This document shows, in pieces, positions 16,748 to 26,181 of a stretch of 64,000 nucleotides of DNA (its first letter is position 1; the number at the start of each line of letters is the position of its first letter). The stretch covers positions 1-64,000 of the forward strand of contig RDXN01000052.1 in assembly GCA_004292855.1 (NCBI GenBank), given 5' to 3'. The DNA is from Cytophagales bacterium (GTDB lineage Bacteria; Bacteroidota; Bacteroidia; Cytophagales; Spirosomataceae). The notes under the pieces are model-generated. The model worked only from the letters and a program-made list of their open reading frames with translations. It had not been told where the DNA came from and made no database searches. The position numbers were made by a program, and so were the translations under genes.

Positions 16748-18532
16748 TCACTCTACCCACTCCCGCACCTCCTCGACTTTCGGCATCGGTACGTCGCTCA
16801 TTTTGAGCTTTTTACGAACACCACCAAGGTCGTTGAAGAGCTTGTTGGGATTGGCGGCTTTGAGTTGCGCGACGGTCAGAAAACCCAATTGCTGCACGGC
16901 GGGCACCCATTGGGCGGGTACGCCAGCGGCCACAAAATCGGCTTCGGTCGAGACATCGGCTTTCTTTTCGGGGCGCATCTGTGGGAAGAATAAGACCTCC
17001 TGTATGCTCGGCTGATTGGTCATAATCATGGCAAGCCGGTCGATGCCCAGGCCGACGCCCGCTGTGGGGGGCATCCCGTATTCGAGTGCCCGCAGGAAGT
17101 CTTCGTCCATTGCCATAGCTTCGGCGTCGCCCCGTTTGGCGAGTTCGAGTTGCTCCTCAAACCGGGCGCGTTGGTCGAGCGGGTCGTTGAGTTCGGAGTA
17201 GGCGTTGCAGATCTCCTTGCCGTTGCAGATAGCCTCGAACCGCTCCACCAAACCGGGTTTGTCCCGGTGTTTTTTGGTGAGGGGCGACATCTCGACGGGG
17301 TAGTCGGTGATGAACGTAGGCTGGATCAGATTTGGCTCGCAGGCTTCGCCAAAAATCTCGTCGATGAGCTTCGATTTGCCCATTGTCGAGTCGGTTTTAA
17401 CACCCCGGCTTTCGGCCACCTGCCGCAGGGCAGCTTCGTCCATGTCCGACACGTCGACGCCCGTGAACTCTCCGATGGCCTCGAACATGGTCAGGCGTTT
17501 CCAGGGGCGTTTAAAGTCAATAACGTTCTCGCCGACGGTCACTTTGGTGGTGCCGGTCACGTCGATAGCCACCTTTTCAACCATCTCTTCGATGGTGTCC
17601 ATCATCCAGTTGTAGTCTTTGTAGGCCACGTAAAACTCCACCTGCGTGAACTCCGGGTTGTGGGTCCGGTCCATGCCCTCGTTGCGGAAATCTTTGGCAA
17701 ATTCGAACACACCGTCGTAGCCACCCACAATTAACCGCTTCAGATACAACTCGTTAGCAATTCGCAGATACAGCGTCATGTCGAGCGTATTGTGGTGCGT
17801 GACGAACGGCCGCGCGGCTGCCCCGCCATGAATGGGTTGCAAAATAGGCGTCTCCACTTCGAGGTATCCCTTGTCGGTTAGGAACTGCCGGATGGAGTTC
17901 ACCAGCTTACTCCGCTTGATAAACGTGTCGCGAACGTGTGGGTTCACGATCAGGTCCACGTAGCGTTGGCGGTAACGCAGTTCAGGGTCGGTGAAGGCGT
18001 CGTAGGTTTCTTTTTCGCCGGTTTGCTCGTTCACCACCTCTTTCACCACGGGCAGGGGCCGTAGCGATTTGGTCAGCAACTTGAACGACTTCACATAGAC
18101 CGACAACTCGCCGGTTTGGGTCGTAAACACATGGCCCTCCACGCCCACGATATCGCCAATGTCGAGCAACTTTTTGAAGACCGTGTTATACAGCGTTTTA
18201 TCGTCGCCGGGGCAAAGGTCGTCGCGCCGGAAGTAGAGCTGCATCCGACCGGCGGAGTCCTGCACTTCGGCAAACGACGCGTTGCCCATAATCCGAAAGC
18301 CCATCAGACGGCCCGCCAACCGCACTTGCCCGAAGGTGGCATCCGACGAAAGATCAAGCTGCGATTCGTAGCCCCCCTGCGTGTCGGTGCTTGTTTTACT
18401 GGCAAACGCGTCGCGGAGTTGGGCAGTGGTATGGGTGACGTCGAAGAGTTCGGCGGGGTACGGGTCGATGCCCATCCGCATGAGTTCTTCGCGTTTTTGT
18501 CGGCGGAGTTGTTCTTGTTCGCTTAAAATCAT
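16748..18532 (-). CDS. lysS: Lysyl-tRNA synthetase, class II, with C-terminal extension
   Basis: A 594-residue enzyme that charges tRNA-Lys. The N-terminal OB-fold anticodon-binding domain (about 55-170) precedes the class II core: motif 1 around [17 protein letters not shown], motif 2 [14 protein letters not shown], motif 3 [11 protein letters not shown]. The normal core ends at LFFPQMRPE; about 70 further residues follow ([19 protein letters not shown] and on), resembling a small helix-hairpin-helix module. This extension is known in Bacteroidota LysRS but its function is not established. A -7-like box lies upstream at 18588-18581. Confidence 0.95.
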   Translation of the reverse strand: MILSEQEQLRRQKREELMRMGIDPYPAELFDVTHTTAQLRDAFASKTSTDTQGGYESQLDLSSDATFGQVRLAGRLMGFRIMGNASFAEVQDSAGRMQLYFRRDDLCPGDDKTLYNTVFKKLLDIGDIVGVEGHVFTTQTGELSVYVKSFKLLTKSLRPLPVVKEVVNEQTGEKETYDAFTDPELRYRQRYVDLIVNPHVRDTFIKRSKLVNSIRQFLTDKGYLEVETPILQPIHGGAAARPFVTHHNTLDMTLYLRIANELYLKRLIVGGYDGVFEFAKDFRNEGMDRTHNPEFTQVEFYVAYKDYNWMMDTIEEMVEKVAIDVTGTTKVTVGENVIDFKRPWKRLTMFEAIGEFTGVDVSDMDEAALRQVAESRGVKTDSTMGKSKLIDEIFGEACEPNLIQPTFITDYPVEMSPLTKKHRDKPGLVERFEAICNGKEICNAYSELNDPLDQRARFEEQLELAKRGDAEAMAMDEDFLRALEYGMPPTAGVGLGIDRLAMIMTNQPSIQEVLFFPQMRPEKKADVSTEADFVAAGVPAQWVPAVQQLGFLTVAQLKAANPNKLFNDLGGVRKKLKMSDVPMPKVEEVREWVE

Positions 18533-18580
18533 GAACCAATAGTATACAGGCCATTACCGTTGGCCTCGTGTATGAAGCCG

Positions 18581-18588
18581 CAAAAATA
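18581..18588 (-). promoter_or_regulatory. Candidate -7 box for lysS
   Basis: The minus strand reads TATTTTTG (TAnnTTTG) 49 nt upstream of the lysS start. Only a partial -33 match (TTGG, 18614-18611) is present at the expected distance. Confidence 0.35.
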
Positions 18589-18666
18589 ACGGAATGTTTT
18601 TTACGCCTTTCCAACCTTTTACCGACATCCCGACACTTTAGGATAGAAAGTCCCTAAACTGCACGT

Positions 18667-19227
18667 ATGTTCCGCTTGGCAACCCCTCCCGACATATCCG
18701 AACGCGCCCTGGTGGAGCAGTGCCTCGACCGGGATGCCCCGTCGCTTCAGCGGCTGGCGCAACGCACGCTGTTTGAGCGGTACAAGCGAGCTATGTTTAG
18801 TACGGTGTTCCGGTTGCTGAACGACTACGACGCAGCCAATGACGCCTTGCAGGATGGATTTGTGGAGGTATTTCGGAACCTCGGTGGGTTCCGGCACGAA
18901 TCGACGTTGGGGGCCTGGATCAAAACGATTATGGTTCGGCAGGCCCTGCGGCAACGACGACTGTTCCCCGTGTTCCAACCGCTCGACACGCTCACCCACG
19001 ACCCACCCGCCGACCTGCCAGACACGCTTACGGGCGAACAACTCGACGTGGCGATCCGCTCTCTCCCCGACGGTTGCCGCGCGGTGTTTCTGCTGGCCGA
19101 GGTAGAGGGCTACCCCCACCGCGAGGTAGCGCAGATGCTGAATATTTCGGAGGGCACATCCAAATCACAAGTGAATTACGCCCGGAAGCTGCTCAGGCAA
19201 AAACTGGGGAAAGGAAACGACTTATGA
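18667..19227 (+). CDS. ECF-type RNA polymerase sigma factor
   Basis: A 186-residue sigma-70 family protein with only regions 2 and 4. Region 2 includes LLNDYDAANDALQDGFVEVF and FRHESTLGAWIKTI; region 4 includes LPDGCRAVFLLAEVEGYPH and the helix-turn-helix REVAQMLNISEGTSKSQV. ECF factors direct transcription of small regulons, usually including their own operon. It opens a five-gene cluster; its stop overlaps the start of the membrane protein that follows (ATGA), the usual arrangement for a sigma and its regulator. Confidence 0.92.
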   Translation: MFRLATPPDISERALVEQCLDRDAPSLQRLAQRTLFERYKRAMFSTVFRLLNDYDAANDALQDGFVEVFRNLGGFRHESTLGAWIKTIMVRQALRQRRLFPVFQPLDTLTHDPPADLPDTLTGEQLDVAIRSLPDGCRAVFLLAEVEGYPHREVAQMLNISEGTSKSQVNYARKLLRQKLGKGNDL

Positions 19228-19823
19228 ACTTACCAGAACACGAACCAGACCCCAACCTGTGGGACCGCATCGAAGCCCGCATTCAGGCCGATGCTACCCT
19301 CAACCGGGCCATTGAACAGTTGCCCGAATACGAACCTGATGCTAGCCTGTGGGAGCGCGTCGAGGCCGAACTAAGCGATGCAAAGGTGGTGCAGATTGGG
19401 CGCGGGGCCACGCGTTCGTTGGGCACGGTGAGCTGGCTGGCGGGGGCCGTTGCGGCCATGCTGGTGCTGGCTGGCGGCTGGCTCTACCTGAATCAAAATT
19501 CTGCCGATGAGCGCGTTACGGTAGCCTACAGTGTGGAGCAGGTAAAGACTCAGGCCACCGATCTGCCCCAACCACAAGCGGAGTCGGTTCGGCGGGACGA
19601 GGCTTTTATCGTGCGCCACTGTGCCGAACAGAAGCCCGTTTGTCAGAAACCCGAAGTCCACGAACTGCGCTCGCAATTGGTCGAGCTGAAGCAGGAACAG
19701 GCCCGGCTGGGTAAAGAAATCGCCCTATTCGGGGCCGACCCCGCCCTGGTCCGGGCACAAACCAAACTCGAAAGCCAACGCGCCGAAATCACGCGGGAGT
19801 TGGTAACGCTCTTGCAATCATGA
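19224..19823 (+). CDS. Probable anti-sigma factor, single-pass membrane protein
   Basis: A 199-residue product started at the ATG overlapping the sigma stop. The N-terminal about 60 residues contain a motif twice: LPEHEPDPNLWDRIEARI and LPEYEPDASLWERVEAEL. One transmembrane helix follows (about 73-92, WLAGAVAAMLVLAGGWLYL), then an exterior part ending in a coiled coil (about 145-195). Placement behind an ECF sigma gene and the cytosolic helix-TM-periplasm topology suggest it sequesters the sigma factor; it lacks a recognisable ZAS zinc motif, so this is inference. Confidence 0.7.
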   Translation: MNLPEHEPDPNLWDRIEARIQADATLNRAIEQLPEYEPDASLWERVEAELSDAKVVQIGRGATRSLGTVSWLAGAVAAMLVLAGGWLYLNQNSADERVTVAYSVEQVKTQATDLPQPQAESVRRDEAFIVRHCAEQKPVCQKPEVHELRSQLVELKQEQARLGKEIALFGADPALVRAQTKLESQRAEITRELVTLLQS

Positions 19824-20755
19824 AGAATCTGTTTGTCCATATCGTGCTCATTGCGGGAATTATGGCCGGGGTGCGGGGGCGGGTAAACGCCCAAACCGTG
19901 CAGGTGGTGACGAAGGTGGTCGAGAGAACCATCGCCTGCCCCGACGGCCTTACTCAGCGTATTTCGATCAACGCCCGCAAAGCCGACGTGCAGGTGCGCG
20001 GCTGGAACCGGGGAGTGGTGGGTATCCGGCTGCGACTCGTGGCCAAACACACCGACCGGGCCGTTGCCGAGCGCGAGGTGGGTTATCATCAGTACACCCT
20101 GCAAGCTAACGGGACGGTGATTGAGCTGTCGAACGGGTTTGTGATTCCGCAACGGGCGGGCAAACTGCAAAGTCAGTTGAAGGCCGTCTACGAAATAAGC
20201 ATCCCGAACCGGGCCTTACTAACGGTCAACAACAGTTTCGGCGACGTGAATCTGCGCGATCTGGCAGGCGAAACCACCGTTACGTTCGAGTATGGTAAGC
20301 TGAACATGAACGAGTTAACGGGCAAGCTCACGATCAAATCGGAGTATGGCGATGTGGAGGGGCAGAGCGTAAACACAACCCTCGTTTGCCGCGCCGAAAA
20401 AGCCGACATCATCCTGCGCGACCTCGGCGGCACCAACCGAATTCAGAGCCGGTACGGGAAGTTGTATATTTTCCCCGATGCGGGTACGATGGATGCCCTC
20501 GTCGTTACGGCCGAACGGACCGAGGTGGCTCTGCTTCCCAAAAACCTCGACGATTTTTCGTATGACTTAACGGCAATAAAAACTCAACTGTATCAACCCC
20601 ATGCCACAACTGATTTCTGGACCAGAAAGAACGACTCCGAACTGTTGAATTACAGCCCACCGGGCAAAAAGCCCCGCCTTCAGATCACCAGTAAATATGG
20701 CCCTCTGCACCTGATGCTCTTCACAAAAACAGACGTTCCGCTCGGAAGCAAATAA
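19820..20755 (+). CDS. Exported DUF4097-like beta-strand protein
   Basis: A 311-residue protein with a signal peptide (cleavage about residue 25, after VNAQ). Its body is a run of short repeated strands (VNNSFGDVNLRDL, VTFEYGKLNMNEL, IKSEYGDVEGQ, IQSRYGKLYIF) typical of the DUF4097/adhesin-like right-handed beta-helix group. The start codon overlaps the previous stop (ATGA). It is probably a periplasmic or surface component in the regulon of the sigma factor. Exact role unknown. Confidence 0.75.
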   Translation: MKNLFVHIVLIAGIMAGVRGRVNAQTVQVVTKVVERTIACPDGLTQRISINARKADVQVRGWNRGVVGIRLRLVAKHTDRAVAEREVGYHQYTLQANGTVIELSNGFVIPQRAGKLQSQLKAVYEISIPNRALLTVNNSFGDVNLRDLAGETTVTFEYGKLNMNELTGKLTIKSEYGDVEGQSVNTTLVCRAEKADIILRDLGGTNRIQSRYGKLYIFPDAGTMDALVVTAERTEVALLPKNLDDFSYDLTAIKTQLYQPHATTDFWTRKNDSELLNYSPPGKKPRLQITSKYGPLHLMLFTKTDVPLGSK

Positions 20756-20761
20756 CTCGCT

Positions 20762-21430
20762 ATGAAGCCTTTCCAACTTTTACTCCTGCTCGTTTGGGCG
20801 TTCAACAGCACCTATGCCCAAACCCCCGACTCGCTCCGCACAGAGCAAACGACGATAGCCGACAGCACCCTAGCCCGCCCGCTCGACAACCGGGGGCAGT
20901 ATCGGGCTAAAGAATTCTGGCGGGCTTACCGCGAAGAGCAAACGCTGGTGAAAATCGGGTTCTTTGGGATTCCGATTTTGGGGTCTCGTTACGAGGTTGC
21001 TGTTGAGCAAAAGCTGGCTCTGGCTTGGTCGGTGGGAGCTAGTTTCAACGCCTACTACAGTCGCACCAGAAATATAGAGCAAGCCCAGATGGGCGGGGCT
21101 TTGTTTGGACGATGGTACTACAGTATGCCAAAGCGCAGTCGGGAAGGGCGGGGGGGCAATAACTTCGTTGGCAACTACTTAACGGCTAAATTAGGCGTGC
21201 CTTTTTATGCCGATTATAGTTTAAGAAACCCAAGCTATAGTTTTGATAATCAACCAAAAGCCATGCGAGAATCTGTTGCTTTAGCCTGGGGCACTCAGAA
21301 ACGGCTTGGCCAATGGGGGTTTTTCGATTTTCACACCGGACTAGCTTACGCACTAGGCCAAACAGCCTATACGGGTTCTACTAATCGGCTCTCGTTCGGC
21401 CTTAGAATGCTAGTTGGTTTTGGACTATAA
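20762..21430 (+). CDS. Secreted, probable outer-membrane beta-barrel protein
   Basis: A 222-residue protein with a signal peptide ending about STYAQ (residue 20). Alternating hydrophobic strands and a C-terminus ending in a strand with a hydrophobic residue (LRMLVGFGL) suggest a small outer-membrane barrel. It shares the start of the mature region ([11 protein letters not shown]), the central VEQKL..WSV segment and the ending with the next gene, so the two are tandem duplicates. It lies 6 nt after the DUF4097 gene. No named domain was recognised. Confidence 0.6.
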   Translation: MKPFQLLLLLVWAFNSTYAQTPDSLRTEQTTIADSTLARPLDNRGQYRAKEFWRAYREEQTLVKIGFFGIPILGSRYEVAVEQKLALAWSVGASFNAYYSRTRNIEQAQMGGALFGRWYYSMPKRSREGRGGNNFVGNYLTAKLGVPFYADYSLRNPSYSFDNQPKAMRESVALAWGTQKRLGQWGFFDFHTGLAYALGQTAYTGSTNRLSFGLRMLVGFGL

Positions 21431-21444
21431 AACTTCACCTGTTT

Positions 21445-22209
21445 ATGAAAATCACACACTACTTTCTATTCGCATTCCTGACCGTTGCCCGCATCGCCAC
21501 GGCCCAAACTACCGACTCGCTCCGCACCGAGCAAACCACCGAAGATGCCCGTATCTCCGCTATCGAGGTCAAGCGGTTTATACGCTACATTACCCGCGCC
21601 GATGTGGAGGAGCGCACGCTGGTCAAAGTCGGGATTTGGCCTGCTTCGGATCGCTACGAGTTTTTCAGACAGGCCCGAGTTCGCCTGGCTACCACATTAG
21701 GTCTTTCAGTAGAACAAAAGCTCTCGCCGGGCTGGTCGGTGCTGGCGGGTGTGCATACGAACCTACATTACCTCCAGTCTACAGCACCCGACCCTCTTAG
21801 TCCCAGTTCACAGAATGGCGTAAACGTAGCCATTAAAACCAGAGGGGCCGAATTTGTCCTAGAGACGGGTGTTCGCCATTATTACGCCCAACGCCGACGT
21901 ATAACTGCAGGGCGCGGCAGTAATAATTTTTCCGGTGACTATATTGGCCTACATATGAGGGCCAATGCCGGAGGAATATACAGGGGCACCTTCCAGAACA
22001 CGACTACGGGCGAGAGCTTCCGGATTCGCTCAACGAACCGTAGCGTAAAGCTGGCAGAACCCCAGTTCGCGCTGGTCTACGGCGTACAGCGTCGGCTGGG
22101 GCGGTTTGGTTATTTCGACATCAACGCCGGACCGGGCTACCTGCTCCGCTCGCCAACCGACGGCACGCTGAGCTTCCAACTCAACGCCCTCATTGGCTTT
22201 GGCTGGTAG
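21445..22209 (+). CDS. Secreted, probable outer-membrane beta-barrel protein (paralogue)
   Basis: A 254-residue paralogue of the preceding gene: signal peptide ending ARIATAQ, mature start [52 protein letters not shown], and the C-terminal barrel-like strand LNALIGFGW ending in an aromatic residue as BamA substrates do. It is the last gene of the sigma operon. Its 3' end overlaps the convergent photolyase gene by 20 bp. Confidence 0.6.
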   Translation: MKITHYFLFAFLTVARIATAQTTDSLRTEQTTEDARISAIEVKRFIRYITRADVEERTLVKVGIWPASDRYEFFRQARVRLATTLGLSVEQKLSPGWSVLAGVHTNLHYLQSTAPDPLSPSSQNGVNVAIKTRGAEFVLETGVRHYYAQRRRITAGRGSNNFSGDYIGLHMRANAGGIYRGTFQNTTTGESFRIRSTNRSVKLAEPQFALVYGVQRRLGRFGYFDINAGPGYLLRSPTDGTLSFQLNALIGFGW

Positions 22210-23872
22210 CGGGTTTCTTCTTGCGGGGAGGCCGGGCGGGGCCGCTGCGCGGAATACTGTGTTGGGCCAGAATCCGCTGCGATTCGGCTTTGCCGAGGTC
22301 CGTTCGGCGGGGGCCGTAGAGCTTTAGCTGGGCCTCGCGGGCCGTTTGCGCAATGTCGACGATGGGCGCGGGGTAGTCCGTACCGACGTGGAAATGGTAC
22401 AGGTCCTGCTCCAGGGGCGGCATTGTCCAGGGTTCGTGGATGTAGGCCGTGGGGCAGTTGGCGAGTTCGGGCACCCACTGCCGGATAAAAACGCCAGCCG
22501 GGTCGTGGTCGTGCGATTGCTTTACGGGGTTGTACACGCGCACCGTGTTGGTGCCGGTCATACCCGCCTGCATCTGGATTTGGGCATAGTGAATGCCCGG
22601 CTCAAAGTCGGTGTACATCCGGGCTAGATGCAGCCCTCCCTCCTTCCAGTGCTGAAACAGATGGTGCGTCAGAAACGAGGTCAGCATGGCCCGCATTCGG
22701 AAGTTGATGTAGCCCGTTTGGGTGAGGCAACGCATACAGGCGTCCACCATTGGGTAGCCCGTGCGGCCCGTTTCCCAGGCCCGGTAGTGGTCGGGGTTAG
22801 TGTTTTTGGGCAGGGCGTCGAACGCGCGGTTCACGTTCTCGAACTCAATGCGGTCTTCGCTCTCAAACTTCTGTATAAAATGGCAATGCCACCGCAACCG
22901 CGACGCAAAGGCCGCAAACTGCCCTGCCAAGCCTTTTTTGCCTTCGGCAAGGGCGTCGTCTTTGGCGGCCATCTGAGCCGCGTACGCCTGCCGGATACTC
23001 AAACACCCCCAGGCGAGGTAAGGCGACAACCGGCTGCACCCCCGCCGACTTTCGAGCGGTTTCGAGATACTGCTGGCATACAGGGCAATGCGTTCGGTCA
23101 GGAACGAGTGCATGTAGCGGTGCGCGTTGAACTCACCTCCCGGCTGAAACCGGGCATCAGGCCTGCTCCATTCGGCGGGGAGGTCGGGGCCGCGATGGGC
23201 CTCGTACCAATCGGGGTCGAGCGCGAGGGGTAGCCAATTGGGCAGGTCGGGGTGTTGCTGCGGGGCACGCATGGTTTGTTTCCAACGCTCGGCCCACGGG
23301 TCGCCCAGTTCGTCGGAGCGGGTGGTGAGTTTACGAATCACGCCGTTGCTTTGGAACTCGCGCCAGCCAATGCCCCTTTCGCGGCAGAACCGGGCCACGG
23401 CCTTGTCGCGGTCGTAGGTGACTTTGAGGCCCGTTTCTTCGTGCGAAAAAATCGTGTTGATCGTATACTGCTCCGACAGGGCATCCAACACGTCGAGTAC
23501 CTCGCGGTGAAATACCCATAGTCTTTGTGGCCCCACGGCGGGCGGTTCGGCGTTGGCGGGAATGGGGTCGGGTTCGTCGTCGAACACAAACGGCAACCAC
23601 TCGGTTAATGTAGGGTTGGACTGACGATCAACTACTGTAATCAATTGCAGATCAGCGAGTTGCTTATTCAGATCAACCAAGCATTCCTGCACAAATCGCC
23701 AGTGCCGACCGTCGTAGTTTGGGTCGGCCATCACCGATGGTTCGTAACAATACAGCAACAGCAGGGGCGTGTTCGATTGGCAGGCTTCCACAGCCGCCCG
23801 CAACGGCGCATGGTCGCGCAGGCGCAGGTCGCGTTTGAACCACAGAATGTTAATCGTTGAGCGGGCTGACAT
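22190..23872 (-). CDS. Cryptochrome/photolyase family flavoprotein
   Basis: A 560-residue protein (an ATG six codons upstream, at 23890, is equally possible). The N-terminal antenna domain begins [15 protein letters not shown]. The FAD domain includes [58 protein letters not shown] and FIRQWVPEL. Photolyases repair UV pyrimidine dimers with light; cryptochromes are light sensors. By hand alignment to E. coli PhrB the loop following the flavin ([16 protein letters not shown]) has Met in place of the flavin-proximal Trp382, and Glu and Tyr at positions of Asp372 and Asn378, so the usual Trp-triad electron path is altered. A basic, proline-rich C-terminal tail follows the core. Confidence 0.88.
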   Translation of the reverse strand: MSARSTINILWFKRDLRLRDHAPLRAAVEACQSNTPLLLLYCYEPSVMADPNYDGRHWRFVQECLVDLNKQLADLQLITVVDRQSNPTLTEWLPFVFDDEPDPIPANAEPPAVGPQRLWVFHREVLDVLDALSEQYTINTIFSHEETGLKVTYDRDKAVARFCRERGIGWREFQSNGVIRKLTTRSDELGDPWAERWKQTMRAPQQHPDLPNWLPLALDPDWYEAHRGPDLPAEWSRPDARFQPGGEFNAHRYMHSFLTERIALYASSISKPLESRRGCSRLSPYLAWGCLSIRQAYAAQMAAKDDALAEGKKGLAGQFAAFASRLRWHCHFIQKFESEDRIEFENVNRAFDALPKNTNPDHYRAWETGRTGYPMVDACMRCLTQTGYINFRMRAMLTSFLTHHLFQHWKEGGLHLARMYTDFEPGIHYAQIQMQAGMTGTNTVRVYNPVKQSHDHDPAGVFIRQWVPELANCPTAYIHEPWTMPPLEQDLYHFHVGTDYPAPIVDIAQTAREAQLKLYGPRRTDLGKAESQRILAQHSIPRSGPARPPRKKKPATSQSQ

Positions 23873-23979
23873 GGCATGAAGCGGGGTCATTTAAGAGACC
23901 ATCACGACCAGAAAAGCGGTTGTTTTCCTCTTTTGTTTAGCTTGCAGAGCGTTTGGTCCTATCCCCAACGCGCCCAACC

Positions 23980-24414
23980 ATGACGCCCGAAACCGCTTTC
24001 ACCCTCGCCAATGCCCTTGTATTCCCGCAATGGCTGCTCATGATTGTTGCCCCGCGCTGGCACGTCACGCAATGGCTCGTCCGTACGCTCGCTATTCCGA
24101 TGGTGTTGGCCGTGATGTACCTGGCTTATCTGTTCACCGGCACCAAGCAACTCGACTTCATGTCGTTCAGCACCTTACAGGGCGTTATGTCGCTCATGGG
24201 TCAGGGCGACAAAGGCCCTGCTTTGGCCGGGTGGGTGCATTATTTGGCGTTCGATCTGGTAGCGGGCAGTTGGCTCCTCCGCGACGGGCAGGAGCGCGGC
24301 ATCCGGCACGGGTTTCTCATTCCGTGCCTCTTGTTTTGTTTCATGCTCGGCCCCACGGGCTTGCTGCTATATGGCATTGTGCGATTGGTGGCTTCCCGTA
24401 CTAAACCGTCATGA
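23980..24414 (+). CDS. ABA4-like (DUF4281) membrane protein
   Basis: A 144-residue protein with four hydrophobic helices, starting MTPETAFTLANALVFPQW; a TTG 27 nt upstream was rejected. The conserved stretch GWVHYLAFDLVAGSWLLRD and the LGPTGLLLY segment are typical of the ABA4-like family, named after a plant protein needed for neoxanthin synthesis; bacterial members often occur near carotenoid or unknown genes. Function here is unknown. The stop overlaps the start of the following acetyltransferase gene (ATGA). Confidence 0.8.
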   Translation: MTPETAFTLANALVFPQWLLMIVAPRWHVTQWLVRTLAIPMVLAVMYLAYLFTGTKQLDFMSFSTLQGVMSLMGQGDKGPALAGWVHYLAFDLVAGSWLLRDGQERGIRHGFLIPCLLFCFMLGPTGLLLYGIVRLVASRTKPS

Positions 24415-24929
24415 ACCAACATCCGCCGAACATTTCTCTCCGCGCAGCCACGCTACACGATTTGGCTCTACTCAGGCATTGGGACGAGCAACCCCACACG
24501 GTAGCCTCCGACCCAAATGACGATTGGGATTGGGAAACCGAACTGACCCGCCAACCGCTCTGGCGTGAGCAACTCGTGGCCGAACTCGACGGGCGGCCCA
24601 TCGGGTTCATTCAGATTATCGACCCATCTCAGGAAGATTCACACTATTGGGGCGATATTGGGCCAAACCTCCGGGCTATCGACATCTGGATCGGCGAGGC
24701 CGACGACCTGAACAAGGGTTATGGCACCGTGATGATGACCTTGGCCCTGGAGCGGTGCTTTAGCGATTCGGCTGTCACCGACGTTCTGATTGATCCGCTA
24801 GCCTCAAACCACCGGGCGCACCGCTTCTACGAGCGACTCGGTTTCCAATTTGTCGAGCAACGATCTTTCGGCGACGACGATTGCTTTGTTTATCGGCTCA
24901 CCAGAGAATCGTTCGCAGCACACAACTAA
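24411..24929 (+). CDS. GNAT acetyltransferase, AAC(6')-like
   Basis: A 172-residue GCN5-related N-acetyltransferase. It begins with the beta1 strand ISLRAATLHDLALLRHW; the acetyl-CoA loop is NKGYGTVMM (about 103-111), and ASNHRAHRFYERLGF is motif B. The IDIWIGEADDLNKG stretch resembles aminoglycoside 6'-N-acetyltransferases, but related chromosomal proteins of unknown substrate are frequent, so resistance should not be assumed. It is translationally coupled to the ABA4-like gene. Confidence 0.82.
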   Translation: MNQHPPNISLRAATLHDLALLRHWDEQPHTVASDPNDDWDWETELTRQPLWREQLVAELDGRPIGFIQIIDPSQEDSHYWGDIGPNLRAIDIWIGEADDLNKGYGTVMMTLALERCFSDSAVTDVLIDPLASNHRAHRFYERLGFQFVEQRSFGDDDCFVYRLTRESFAAHN

Positions 24930-24941
24930 CTCACCTAGAAA

Positions 24942-25061
24942 ATGTTAACTTCCGCTCTAATCCGCCTACTATCCTTCAAGCTCACTCGCGCCGAAATGCT
25001 GGCGTTCGACCGGCGGCATTTCATTTTGGGCCTCGTGGGCATCTGGATTGTGGGGAGTTAG
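24942..25061 (+). pseudogene. Truncated 5' fragment of a membrane protein gene
   Basis: An ATG at 24942 opens 39 codons with content typical of real genes here, including LLSFKLTRAEMLAFDRRHF followed by the start of a hydrophobic helix (LGLVGIWIVG), and then ends abruptly at TAG. I recall longer Cytophagales membrane proteins that begin this way (LTRxExLAFDRRHFxxGLxxTW). The break lies about 17 nt before the palindrome cluster at 25078, consistent with loss of the remainder when the repeats arrived. It could alternatively be an unrelated short protein. Confidence 0.45.
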
Positions 25062-25077
25062 CAAGACTTAGCAATTA

Positions 25078-25260
25078 GATTCCGTAGCCCCATCGGGGCG
25101 GCATGTCAATAGAAGCCGAAATGTCCGCATTGGCAAAAAAGCCCCATCGGGGCGATATGTTTGAAGACACCCCTCTTTTACATATCGCCCCGATGGGGCT
25201 TTGCTACTCATTAATCCCTAAATTCTATTGATATGCCACCCCGATGGGGTTCGTGAATCT
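25078..25260. repeat. Nested palindromes of the GCCCCATCGGGGC type
   Basis: An outer pair (25078-25114 with 25223-25260, imperfect, about 37 bp) encloses an inner pair (25135-25160 with 25180-25203, about 23 bp near-perfect). Both share the core CCCCATCGGGGCG-ATATG, a motif widespread between genes in Bacteroidota. One palindrome seems to have inserted into the loop of another copy. The remaining DNA to 25312 shows nothing recognisable. Confidence 0.85.
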
Positions 25261-25312
25261 GCATTTATTGTGTTGGAAATACCTACAGCTACATACTCGT
25301 ATTGTACAGCAC

Positions 25313-25792
25313 TTACCGCATCTCCTTCAAACACAGGGCATACAACCCCGCGAAAATCAAACTAAAAAATACCCCGAATGACGTTTGCAGACCCTGCACA
25401 CCGACCAGTACAAGGGGGGCAATCAAACCGACCAACACGCCAACAATGTAGACCAAGAAGCCAACGCGCCGTTGGAAGAACATCAGCACGGCCCCCACAA
25501 GTGCGAGCAGCGTGTAAAAAAAACTCGCCCCCGCCAACGGGCGAATTAACTCCGGGTCGCCGGGAATGGGGTCGTCGGCATTGACGCGGTCTTCGAAATA
25601 TTCGGGTTTGGCGTTGGGGTCCACGCGCCGTGGGCGGTCAATGCGCTCGGTGCGGGCCACCTGCTGCGTTTGGGTGTACGACGTAATGCTGTCGACCAAA
25701 CCAATGGCGCAGCTTAAAAACGTTAGAATACACAGCACCGTGAGCAGATCGGAGCGTTTGGGTTTGGGGGCTATAGAATCAGTTGGTATCAT
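25313..25792 (-). CDS. Membrane protein of unknown function
   Basis: A 159-residue protein from MIPTDS (25792). An N-terminal cytosolic segment is followed by one TM helix (about 18-36), a polar Arg/Pro/Asp-rich loop (about 40-85), then three closely spaced helices (about 88-155). An upstream ATG at 25834 would leave little room for promoters of the divergent SCP2 gene. No family was recognised. It is divergent from the SCP2/oxidoreductase pair. Confidence 0.6.
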   Translation of the reverse strand: MIPTDSIAPKPKRSDLLTVLCILTFLSCAIGLVDSITSYTQTQQVARTERIDRPRRVDPNAKPEYFEDRVNADDPIPGDPELIRPLAGASFFYTLLALVGAVLMFFQRRVGFLVYIVGVLVGLIAPLVLVGVQGLQTSFGVFFSLIFAGLYALCLKEMR

Positions 25793-25866
25793 CACTTTTT
25801 GAAACCTTAGAAAACGGGTATAGTTTTGTTTCACAACACGGTCAACGAAAACCGCGTTACAAAACT

Positions 25867-26163
25867 ATGACCTTAGAACAACTAACCGACCAAATTCGCC
25901 TGAAGGCGGCTCATGCCGACGGCCTCGATGCCACTATCAAAATCGCTACCGATCAGGGGCCAATCTTCATAGATGCCAAACAGTCGCCCGCCGTGGTGAG
26001 CAACGACGATGTTGCGGCCGACACCACCATTCAGGTGACGGTCGAGAATCTCGTAAAAATGGGCACCGGCGATATGAACCCCATGATGGCCTTCATGACC
26101 GGCAAACTCAAAGTGCAGGGCGATATGGGCGTTGCCATGAAAATGGGGCAGATAATGGGGTAA
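25867..26163 (+). CDS. SCP2 sterol-carrier-like domain protein
   Basis: A 98-residue single-domain protein starting MTLEQLTDQIRLKA. Features of the SCP2 fold: the central GPIFID strand, DTTIQVTVENLVKMGTGD, then the helix AFMTGKLKVQGDMGVAMKM. SCP2 domains hold a hydrophobic ligand such as a lipid or fatty acyl chain in a tunnel; the bacterial ligand is generally unknown. It lies 18 nt ahead of the oxidoreductase gene on the same strand. Confidence 0.85.
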   Translation: MTLEQLTDQIRLKAAHADGLDATIKIATDQGPIFIDAKQSPAVVSNDDVAADTTIQVTVENLVKMGTGDMNPMMAFMTGKLKVQGDMGVAMKMGQIMG

Positions 26164-26181
26164 CTCACTAATTCACTCATT

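Noticed and set aside
24411-24929. Aminoglycoside resistance gene
   Set aside because: The resemblance to AAC(6') is at family level; the chromosomal context and GNAT diversity do not justify naming a resistance function.
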